The translations under genes and the position numbers were made by a program. A stretch of DNA of 19,330 bases. It comes from Rikenellaceae bacterium (GTDB taxonomy: Bacteria > Bacteroidota > Bacteroidia > Bacteroidales > Rikenellaceae). The notes below the pieces were generated by a model, which saw only the letters and a list, made by a program, of their open reading frames with translations, made no database searches and was not told the DNA's origin. Positions 1 through 5,894 of the stretch are shown piece after piece. Each line of letters opens with the position of its first letter. Within the stretch, counting starts at the first letter, position 1. The stretch is from the NCBI GenBank assembly GCA_902362705.1, contig CABIXK010000001.1:387383-406712 (forward strand). The letters run 5' to 3'.

Positions 1-61
1 CCGCATGTGCGGAAAGCCCGGCCATCGGACGCACCGCCGTCATCCGCCCACCGAAGGGCGG
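1..61 (+). promoter_or_regulatory. Structured leader with two short hairpins upstream of the UpxY-like gene
   Basis: Two small perfect inverted repeats precede the first gene: CCGCA-TG-TGCGG at 1-12, and CCGCCC / GGGCGG with a six-base loop (ACCGAA) at 44-61. No TAnnTTTG box is visible in 1-88, so the promoter probably lies left of the window and this would be transcribed leader. Such structures would fit the untranslated leaders on which UpxY-type antiterminators act, but that role is inferred. Confidence 0.35.
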
Positions 62-88
62 AGCGGAATGCGGCGCTCCGAAACGACT

Positions 89-466
89 ATGGAGAGACTG
101 ACGGAAAAAGAATGGTTCCCGATTCGGGTGGCCTACGGTCGCGAGCGCTGCACGGCGCAACAGCTCGCCGAGCGGGGCTACCGCTGCTGGCTGCCCGCAT
201 GCCCGCACGCTGCCGACCGCCCCGACGGCCGGCGACTGTGGGTGCGCTCGCTGCTCTTCGTCGGCACGCGCGAGGGGCACCCGGTGCCGAGCCCCTGCGA
301 CGCACTTCCGTTCCGCTTCCTCGCCGCCGAAAGCGCGCAGCGCCCCCTGAGCCTCGACGCGCAGGCCATGCAACGGCTCGTCGACGCCTTCGCCGCCGGC
401 GATCGCACACAGGCCCTCGCGGCCGCATTCGGCACCCCCGGCGCCGGCAAAAAACCGAAACAGTAA
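89..466 (+). CDS. UpxY/NusG-like transcription antiterminator, NGN domain only
   Basis: The 125-residue product matches the N-terminal (NGN) domain of NusG paralogues that regulate Bacteroidales capsule operons. The stretch EWFPIRVAYGRERCTAQQL near residues 8-26, the GYRCWLPAC strand at 30-38, and the WVRSLLFVGT core at 51-60 follow the usual NGN order. A segment like the family's 'vpd..M..f' helix lies at 88-102. UpxY proteins are usually around 170 residues and carry a C-terminal KOW domain. Here the chain ends in a low-complexity Ala/Gly/Lys tail with no KOW. The ATG at 89 begins right at the domain; an in-frame ATG at 68 is a possible alternative, and the frame stays open to the window edge. 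It sits 11 bp before the initiating sugar-phosphate transferase, the position expected of a locus-specific regulator that lets polymerase read through the long polysaccharide operon. Confidence 0.75.
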   Translation: MERLTEKEWFPIRVAYGRERCTAQQLAERGYRCWLPACPHAADRPDGRRLWVRSLLFVGTREGHPVPSPCDALPFRFLAAESAQRPLSLDAQAMQRLVDAFAAGDRTQALAAAFGTPGAGKKPKQ

Positions 467-477
467 ACCCGCGAACC

Positions 478-1665
478 ATGGAAACCCTGTCGGAATACCT
501 GAAAATCGGCTTCCTGCCGTTCATCATCTCCCTCGTGGCGGTGTGGATCCTCCATCCGCAGATCATCAAGGTCGCCCTGCTCAAGGAGATCGTCGACACC
601 CCCAACGCGCGCAAGCTCCAGAAGGAGCCCGTGCCCATCCTGGGCGGCGTGGCCGTCTTCTTCGGCATCTTCATGAGCCTCATGTTCTCGAACATCGTCA
701 TCGAGTGCTCGGAGCTCTTCATCCTGCTCACGGCCATGCTGCTGATGCTCTACATCGGAGCCATCGACGACGTGCTCGACATCTCGCCCCAGGCGCGCCT
801 GGCGGCGCAGATCGGCGCCGCGCTGGTGCTCGTCTACCTGGGCAACGGCTACGTCGTCGCCGACCTGATGGGGCTCTTCGGCATCGGCGCGCTGCCCGAG
901 TGGGCGGCCGTGCCCCTCTCGGTCTTCGCCATCGTGGGCATCATCAACGCCACCAACCTGATCGACGGCGTCGACGGCCTCTCGTCGGGCTTCGGCATGA
1001 TGGCCTGCCTGATCTTCTCGGTGGTCTTCTTCAACCTGGACGACGTGCCCATGGTCGTGCTGAGCGCCGCGACGCTGGGCGCGCTGCTGCTCTTCTTCCT
1101 GCACAACGTCTTCGGCAAGAGCTCCAAGATGTTCATCGGCGACAGCGGCACCCTCACGCTGGGCATCATCATGGCCGCGGGCGTCACGCGCATCATCAGC
1201 CAGGTGCAGACCCCCGGCGCCGCCCTCTTCGAACGGGAGTGGGCCTCGGTGATCCCCTTCACGCTGGCCGTGCTGGCGATCCCCGTCTTCGACACGGTGC
1301 GCGTCATGCTCACGCGCATGCTGCACCACAAGTCGCCCTTCCACCCCGACAAGACCCACCTCCACCACATGTTCATCGACCTGGGCTTCTCCCACGTCAT
1401 CACCACCGTCTGCGTGCTCACGCTCAACACGCTGGTCATCGGCATGTGGACCCTCTCCTACTACGCAGGGCTCACGCCCGACGCGCAGACGATCGTCGTC
1501 GTGGCCACCGCGACGCTGGTTACGGCGGGGCTCTACCAGGGGGTGGAGTTGTTCAAGCGACGCTACCCCGAACGCTACGCCCGCACGGCCGAGCGCATCC
1601 GCCGCAGCCAACCCAAGCGCGACGGATGGATGCTCGTGGCGCAGCGCATCATCGACCGCATATAA
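478..1665 (+). CDS. WecA/MraY-family undecaprenyl-phosphate sugar-1-phosphate transferase
   Basis: This 395-residue, multi-spanning membrane protein belongs to the MraY/WecA/TagO family. These enzymes move a sugar-1-phosphate (commonly GlcNAc-1-P) from a UDP-sugar to undecaprenyl phosphate on the inner face of the membrane, starting a glycan chain. The family signatures are present in order: PVPILGGVAVF at 51-61, the Mg-binding IDDVLDISPQARL around 96-108, NATNLIDGVDGL at 157-168, FIGDSGTLTLG at 219-229 and HPDKTHLHH at 289-297. The last is the cytoplasmic HxHH loop typical of the WecA branch rather than MraY. The ATG at 478 is used because the frame continues upstream only as out-of-family sequence overlapping the NusG-like gene. 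It is followed after 9 bp by rmlA, so it probably initiates a rhamnose-containing O-antigen or capsule. The exact sugar cannot be read from sequence. Confidence 0.9.
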   Translation: METLSEYLKIGFLPFIISLVAVWILHPQIIKVALLKEIVDTPNARKLQKEPVPILGGVAVFFGIFMSLMFSNIVIECSELFILLTAMLLMLYIGAIDDVLDISPQARLAAQIGAALVLVYLGNGYVVADLMGLFGIGALPEWAAVPLSVFAIVGIINATNLIDGVDGLSSGFGMMACLIFSVVFFNLDDVPMVVLSAATLGALLLFFLHNVFGKSSKMFIGDSGTLTLGIIMAAGVTRIISQVQTPGAALFEREWASVIPFTLAVLAIPVFDTVRVMLTRMLHHKSPFHPDKTHLHHMFIDLGFSHVITTVCVLTLNTLVIGMWTLSYYAGLTPDAQTIVVVATATLVTAGLYQGVELFKRRYPERYARTAERIRRSQPKRDGWMLVAQRIIDRI

Positions 1666-1674
1666 ACAGACGCA

Positions 1675-2571
1675 ATGAAAGGCATCGTTCTGGCCGGAGG
1701 AAGCGGCACCCGCCTCTATCCGATTACCAAGGGGGTGAGCAAGCAGCTGCTCCCGATCTACGACAAACCGATGGTCTACTACCCGATCTCGGCACTCATG
1801 CTCGCCGGGATCCGCGACATCCTCATCATCTCCACGCCCCACGACCTGCCGGCCTTCCGCCGGCTGCTGGGCGACGGGGAGGACTACGGCGTGCGGTTCG
1901 AATACGCCGAGCAGCCCTCGCCCGACGGACTGGCCCAGGCGTTCCTCATCGGCCGCGAGTTCATCGGCGGCGACGACGTGTGTCTGGTACTGGGCGACAA
2001 CATCTTCCACGGCTCGGGATTCACGGGCATGCTCCGCGAGGCGGTGCGCCGCGCCGAGCAGGAGCGCATGGCCACCATCTTCGGCTACCAGGTCGACGAC
2101 CCGGAGCGCTACGGCGTGGCGGAGTTCGACCGCGAGGGCAACTGCCTCTCGATCGAGGAGAAGCCCGCGCACCCCAAGTCCAACTACGCCGTCGTCGGGC
2201 TCTACTTCTACCCCAACAGCGTGGTCGACGTGGCCGCCGGGATCCGCCCCTCGGCGCGCGGCGAGCTGGAGATCACGGCCGTCAACCAGGAGTTCCTGCG
2301 CGCGGGCTCCCTGCGCGTGCAGACCCTCCAGCGGGGCTTCGCATGGCTCGACACGGGCACGCACGACTCGCTGGCCGAGGCCTCGATCTTCGTTGAGGTG
2401 ATCGAGAAGCGGCAGGGGCTGAAGATCGCCTGCCTGGAGGGCATCGCCTACCGCCAGGGGTGGATCTCGGAGGAGAAGATGCGTCGCCTGGCCGAGCCCA
2501 TGATCCGCAACCAATACGGGCAGTACCTGCTGAAAGTGATCGACGAACTGAAAAAGGAGGAGCGGCGATGA
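1675..2571 (+). CDS. rfbA: Glucose-1-phosphate thymidylyltransferase (RmlA)
   Basis: The first enzyme of dTDP-L-rhamnose synthesis joins dTTP and glucose-1-phosphate to make dTDP-glucose in the cytoplasm. The 298-residue length is standard for RmlA. The nucleotide-binding signature [20 protein letters not shown] begins near residue 6, and the Mg-binding LGDNIFHG lies at 106-113 (Asp108). Further typical segments are [13 protein letters not shown] and [10 protein letters not shown], and the C-terminal helix region reads AYRQGWIS. The start codon follows the upstream stop by 9 bp and has no clear Shine-Dalgarno. Its last codons contain AAAAAGGAGG, a good ribosome-binding site for the overlapping rmlC. 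RmlA is normally feedback-inhibited by dTDP-rhamnose, which is known for the family and not shown here. Confidence 0.97.
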   Translation: MKGIVLAGGSGTRLYPITKGVSKQLLPIYDKPMVYYPISALMLAGIRDILIISTPHDLPAFRRLLGDGEDYGVRFEYAEQPSPDGLAQAFLIGREFIGGDDVCLVLGDNIFHGSGFTGMLREAVRRAEQERMATIFGYQVDDPERYGVAEFDREGNCLSIEEKPAHPKSNYAVVGLYFYPNSVVDVAAGIRPSARGELEITAVNQEFLRAGSLRVQTLQRGFAWLDTGTHDSLAEASIFVEVIEKRQGLKIACLEGIAYRQGWISEEKMRRLAEPMIRNQYGQYLLKVIDELKKEERR

Positions 2572-3140
2572 AGGTGCATGCTACCCCGATCGAGGGGGTC
2601 GTGGTCATCGAGCCCGAGGTGTTCGGCGACCAGCGGGGCTACTTCTTCGAGAGCTACTCGCAGGCGCGCTTCGACGCGGCCGTGCGCCCCGTGCGCTTCG
2701 TGCAGGACAACGAGTCGATGTCGCGCCGCGGCGTGGTGCGGGGCCTCCACTTCCAGCGGGGGCGCTTCGCGCAGTCGAAACTCGTGCGCGTGGTCGAGGG
2801 TTGCGTGCTGGACGTGGCGGTGGACATCCGCCGCGGATCGCCCACCTTCGGCCGCCACGTGGCGGTGGAGCTCTCGGCCGAAAACCGCCTCCAGCTCTTC
2901 GTCCCGCGCGGCTTCGCCCACGGCTTCTCGGTGCTCAGCCCCACGGCCCGCTTCCAATACAAGTGCGACAACCCCTACGCCCCCGAGACGGAGGGCGCCG
3001 TGGCGTGGGACGACCCCGCGATCGGCATCGACTGGCGCCTGTCGCCCGACGAGGTGCTCCTCTCGCCCAAGGACGCCGCCCACCCGCGGCTCGCGGAGGC
3101 GCCGGAGCTGTTCGACTACAACATCGACTACTATGCTTGA
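2568..3140 (+). CDS. rfbC: dTDP-4-dehydrorhamnose 3,5-epimerase (RmlC)
   Basis: This cupin enzyme epimerises C3 and C5 of dTDP-4-keto-6-deoxyglucose, the third step to dTDP-L-rhamnose. The 190-residue product shows [10 protein letters not shown] at 54-63, where His61 corresponds to the catalytic histidine of the family. It also has the conserved [20 protein letters not shown] and [15 protein letters not shown] segments and the C-terminal [20 protein letters not shown] motif with its aspartates. The start is the ATG at 2568, which overlaps the rmlA stop as ATGA and is preceded by AAGGAGG. Upstream in-frame codons lie inside rmlA. The overlap implies translational coupling. Base composition does not differ visibly from the neighbours. 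Confidence 0.97.
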   Translation: MKVHATPIEGVVVIEPEVFGDQRGYFFESYSQARFDAAVRPVRFVQDNESMSRRGVVRGLHFQRGRFAQSKLVRVVEGCVLDVAVDIRRGSPTFGRHVAVELSAENRLQLFVPRGFAHGFSVLSPTARFQYKCDNPYAPETEGAVAWDDPAIGIDWRLSPDEVLLSPKDAAHPRLAEAPELFDYNIDYYA

Positions 3141-4011
3141 CATCCTGGTTACGGGCGGCGACGGGCAGCTGGGCCGCTCGCTGCAACGCCTGGGGGCCGT
3201 GTCGCCCAACCGCTACCACTTCACCGACCGCGCCCAGATAGACATCACCGACGCGGAGGCCGTCCGCGCGGCCGTCGAGGCGACGCACGCCTCGGTCATC
3301 GTCAACTGCGCCGCCTATACGGCCGTCGACCGCGCCGAGGAGGAGCCCGAGGCGGCCGAGCTGCTCAACGCCACGGCCCCCGGTCATCTGGCCGCCGCCG
3401 CTGCGCATGCGGGTGCCACGCTCATCCACGTCTCGACCGACTACGTTTTCGACGGCCGGGGCAACACGCCCCTCGCGGAGGAGGCGCCGACGGCCCCCCT
3501 GGGGGTCTACGGCCGCACGAAGCTCCGGGGCGAGCAGGCCGTGGCCGCGTCGGGCTGCCGGGCGATCACGATCCGCACCGCGTGGCTCTACTCCGAATAC
3601 GGCAGCAACTTCCTGAAGACCATGCTGCGGCTGACGGCCGAGCGCGAAGAGCTGCGCGTGGTGTGCGACCAGACGGGCACGCCGACCTATGCGGGCGACC
3701 TGGCGCTGGCGATCTTCTCGATCATCGAGAGCGGCCGCTACCGAGGCTGCGAGGGGCTCTACCACTTCTCCGACGAGGGGGTCTGCTCGTGGTACGACTT
3801 CGCAGCCGAGATCGCAGCCGAGGCGGGCCGCGACGCCTGCCGCATCGAGCCGTGCCGCACGGCCGACTACCCCACGCGGGCCGTGCGCCCCGCCTATACG
3901 GTGCTCGACAAGACGAAGATCAAGCGCACCTTCGACCTGGAGATCCCCCACTGGCGCGACTCGCTGCGCTACTGCATGGAGCGGCTCGCCGCACAAGAAC
4001 AACGACAATGA
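3133..4011 (+). CDS. rfbD: dTDP-4-dehydrorhamnose reductase (RmlD)
   Basis: The final step of the pathway reduces dTDP-4-keto-L-rhamnose with NAD(P)H. The 292-residue protein is an extended short-chain dehydrogenase. Its Rossmann glycine motif TGGDGQLG is at 7-14, NCAAYTAVDRAE at 58-69, STDYVFDG at 101-108 and the catalytic YGRTK at 126-130 (Tyr126, Lys130). RTAWLYSEYGSNFLKTML and a GLYHFSDEG segment follow, all as in known RmlD. The ATG at 3133 lies 8 bp inside the end of rmlC, so the two are likely coupled. In many Proteobacteria rmlD directly follows rmlB; here the order is A-C-D-B, an arrangement also found in Bacteroidetes. Confidence 0.96.
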   Translation: MLDILVTGGDGQLGRSLQRLGAVSPNRYHFTDRAQIDITDAEAVRAAVEATHASVIVNCAAYTAVDRAEEEPEAAELLNATAPGHLAAAAAHAGATLIHVSTDYVFDGRGNTPLAEEAPTAPLGVYGRTKLRGEQAVAASGCRAITIRTAWLYSEYGSNFLKTMLRLTAEREELRVVCDQTGTPTYAGDLALAIFSIIESGRYRGCEGLYHFSDEGVCSWYDFAAEIAAEAGRDACRIEPCRTADYPTRAVRPAYTVLDKTKIKRTFDLEIPHWRDSLRYCMERLAAQEQRQ

Positions 4012-5099
4012 AAAACATCCTCATAACCGGCGGCGCCGGGTTCATCGGCTCGCACGTGGCGCGGCTCTTCGTCCGCAAATATCCCGACTACCGCATCGTC
4101 AACCTCGACAAACTCACCTATGCGGGCAACCTGGCCAACCTCGCCGACATCGAGGCGGAGCCCAACTACGTCTTCGAGCGGGGCGACATATGCGACTTCG
4201 AGGCCCTGCGGAGCCTCTTCGCCCGGTACGACATCGACACGGTCGTCCACCTGGCGGCCGAGAGCCACGTCGACCGCTCGATCGTCGATCCGTTCACCTT
4301 CGCGCGCACCAACGTGATGGGCACCCTCGCGCTGCTGCAGGCGGCCCGTCTCCACTGGGAGGCGAGTGCCGGGGGCTACGGGGGCAAGCGCTTCTACCAC
4401 ATCTCGACCGACGAGGTCTACGGCGCCCTGCCCCTCACGCGCCCCGACGGCGAACCGCCCTACGGCGAGGAGTTCTTCACCGAGCGGACTCCCTACGCGC
4501 CCCACTCGCCCTACTCGGCCTCGAAGGCGTCGTCGGACCACTTCGTGCGCGCCTACCACGACACCTACGGCCTGCCCGCGGTCATCTCCAACTGCTCGAA
4601 CAACTATGGGCCCTACCAGTTCCCCGAGAAGCTCATACCGCTGTTCATCAACAACATCCGCAACCGAAGGCCGCTGCCCGTCTACGGCCGGGGCGAGAAC
4701 GTGCGCGACTGGCTCTACGTGGAGGACCACGCGCGGGCGATCGACTGCATCCTCCACAGCGGACGCACGGGCGAGACCTACAACATCGGGGGATTCAACG
4801 AGTGGAAGAATATCGACCTCATACGGGTGCTCATCCGCACGGTCGACCGCCTGACGGGGCAGCCCGAGGGCCACTCGCTGGGGCTCGTCACCTACGTCAC
4901 CGACCGCGCGGGGCACGACCTGCGTTACGCCATCGACTCGTCGAAGCTCAAGGAGGAGCTGGACTGGGAGCCCTCGCTGCAATTCGAGGAGGGGATCGAG
5001 CGGACGGTGCGCTGGTACCTCGACAACCAGGCCTGGATGGACAACGTCACCTCGGGCGCCTACGAGAAGTATTACGAGGAGATGTACCGGGGGCGCTGA
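4008..5099 (+). CDS. rfbB: dTDP-glucose 4,6-dehydratase (RmlB)
   Basis: The second step of the pathway turns dTDP-glucose into dTDP-4-keto-6-deoxyglucose through a bound NAD+. The 363-residue length fits the family. The sequence has the NAD-binding TGGAGFIGSH at 7-16, VNLDKLTYAGNLANL at 31-45 and HLAAESHVDRSI at 81-92. The Thr-Asp-Glu catalytic triad lies in ISTDEVYGAL (132-141), and YSASK at 169-173 carries the Tyr/Lys pair. NYGPYQFPEKLIPL and GENVRDWLYVEDHARAI complete the signature. Its ATG overlaps the rmlD stop as ATGA. It closes the rhamnose cassette; a GC hairpin starts 2 bp after the stop. No glycosyltransferases, flippase or polymerase follow, so the rest of any polysaccharide locus is elsewhere. 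Confidence 0.97.
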   Translation: MKNILITGGAGFIGSHVARLFVRKYPDYRIVNLDKLTYAGNLANLADIEAEPNYVFERGDICDFEALRSLFARYDIDTVVHLAAESHVDRSIVDPFTFARTNVMGTLALLQAARLHWEASAGGYGGKRFYHISTDEVYGALPLTRPDGEPPYGEEFFTERTPYAPHSPYSASKASSDHFVRAYHDTYGLPAVISNCSNNYGPYQFPEKLIPLFINNIRNRRPLPVYGRGENVRDWLYVEDHARAIDCILHSGRTGETYNIGGFNEWKNIDLIRVLIRTVDRLTGQPEGHSLGLVTYVTDRAGHDLRYAIDSSKLKEELDWEPSLQFEEGIERTVRWYLDNQAWMDNVTSGAYEKYYEEMYRGR

Positions 5100-5331
5100 C
5101 CCCGCCGCGCATCGGCGGGCGGCAAACAAGAGCAGGACGGCAGGCGTCAGCAGCCAGAGACGATACGGCAAGGCCGAACAGCCGGCGGCCACGGAACAAA
5201 ACCACGGCGGCAGCAGCAGATCGAGCGCCGACTACAGGTCGGCCATCGCGATGCGGTCGCTCTCCGCGGCGGCGCTGCATCAGACGGTTCAGAGTCTCGT
5301 CATATTTCGGATTCCTGTCTGTGGCTGATGT
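5100..5331 (-). pseudogene. Possible decayed small coding region downstream of ybaK
   Basis: On the minus strand, protein-like reading continues past ybaK in other frames. One frame gives RNPKYDETLNRLMQ, which begins inside the 3' end of ybaK. A shifted frame then gives SAAAESDRIAMADL ending in TAG at 5232-5234. The same frame continues after the TAG as a segment containing ALPYRLWLLTPAVLLLFAAR, which looks like a membrane helix. The layout is a soluble acidic N-terminal part followed by a transmembrane segment, with one frameshift and one stop. This resembles a broken small membrane-anchored protein, but short GC-rich readings can mislead. I do not recognise a family, and confidence is low. 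Confidence 0.2.
5101..5119. terminator. GC-rich hairpin after rmlB
   Basis: CCCGCCG and CGGCGGG form a perfect 7 bp stem with a five-base loop, starting right after the rmlB stop codon in the convergent gap with ybaK. There is no U tract, so termination is plausible by position rather than proven by structure. Confidence 0.4.
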
Positions 5332-5803
5332 CGGCCAGCGCGCCCCCGACGAAGGGGATGAGCTCCGCCGGGTCGACCCGCAACTGGAGGCCCCGCACCC
5401 CGGCGCTGATGTAGATGAAGGGGCGGCCGGCGGCCGAGAGGTGGAAATAGGTGGGAAAACGCCGCTTCATACCCACGGGCGAGCAGCCGCCGCGGATGTA
5501 GCCCGTCACCCCCAGCAACTCCTTCATGGGGATCAGGTCGGCCTTCTTGTTGCCCGATACGCGGGCCGCGGCCTTGAGGTCGACCTCGTGGTCGCCCGGC
5601 ACCACGCAGACGAAGCAGCCCGTGCGGTCGCCGCGCAGCACCAGTGTCTTGAACACCGTCCCGATCGGCTCGCCCAGCTGCTCGGCCACGTGGGTGGCGG
5701 CCAGGTGCTCCTCGTCGACGCGGTAGGGAATCAGCTCGTAGGCGATCTTCGCGCGGTCGAGCAGCCGTGCGGCGTTGGTTTTTTCGATGCGGGGGTGTGC
5801 CAT
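5300..5803 (-). CDS. ybaK: Cys-tRNA(Pro)/Cys-tRNA(Cys) deacylase YbaK
   Basis: This 167-residue protein belongs to the YbaK/EbsC branch of the ProX-like trans-editing family. The family hydrolyses cysteine mis-attached to tRNA(Pro), protecting proline codons in the cytoplasm. The essential lysine lies in VFKTLVLRGD (Lys52). The core VCVVPGDHEVDLKAAA follows at 65-80. The GYIRGGCSPVGMKRRFPTY segment at 101-119 is the diagnostic glycine-rich loop of YbaK, and HLSAAG and ISAGVRGLQL match the C-terminal strands. The last six residues (RQESEI) look less conserved than the rest. The ATG at 5803 is about 30 nt from the predicted transcription start. The gene diverges from the DUF5686 gene through a shared short promoter region. 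Confidence 0.93.
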   Translation of the reverse strand: MAHPRIEKTNAARLLDRAKIAYELIPYRVDEEHLAATHVAEQLGEPIGTVFKTLVLRGDRTGCFVCVVPGDHEVDLKAAARVSGNKKADLIPMKELLGVTGYIRGGCSPVGMKRRFPTYFHLSAAGRPFIYISAGVRGLQLRVDPAELIPFVGGALADISHRQESEI

Positions 5804-5829
5804 ACGGATGATTCTGTTCGTTTTTTCGT

Positions 5830-5837
5830 TATATTTG
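5830..5837 (+). promoter_or_regulatory. TAnnTTTG -7 box for the DUF5686 gene
   Basis: TATATTTG matches the Bacteroidetes primary-sigma -7 consensus TAnnTTTG. Transcription would start near 5844, giving a leader of about 50 nt before the ATG at 5895. A convincing -33 TTTG is not evident. A weaker TAACTTTA close to the gene (around 5879) is an alternative. Confidence 0.55.
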
Positions 5838-5840
5838 GGA

Positions 5841-5848
5841 CAAAGGTA
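5841..5848 (-). promoter_or_regulatory. TAnnTTTG -7 box for ybaK
   Basis: CAAAGGTA on the plus strand is TACCTTTG on the minus strand, a match to TAnnTTTG. It points toward ybaK and lies only 3 bp from the oppositely directed TATATTTG. Transcription would start near 5834, about 30 nt before the ybaK start codon. Confidence 0.55.
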
Positions 5849-5894
5849 ATCAATTCTCCCGATTTCGGCACGATTTCAGTAACTTTACCCGATC

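Noticed and set aside
178..2514. 778-residue open frame antisense to wecA-like and rmlA
   Set aside because: Composition is driven by high third-position GC of the genes opposite. It has no domain and is rich in His/Asp/Arg/Val in the way of antisense shadows.
1675..5099. Recent horizontal transfer of the rml cassette
   Set aside because: Codon and base composition look like those of the flanking genes, and no transposase, tRNA or direct repeats border it.
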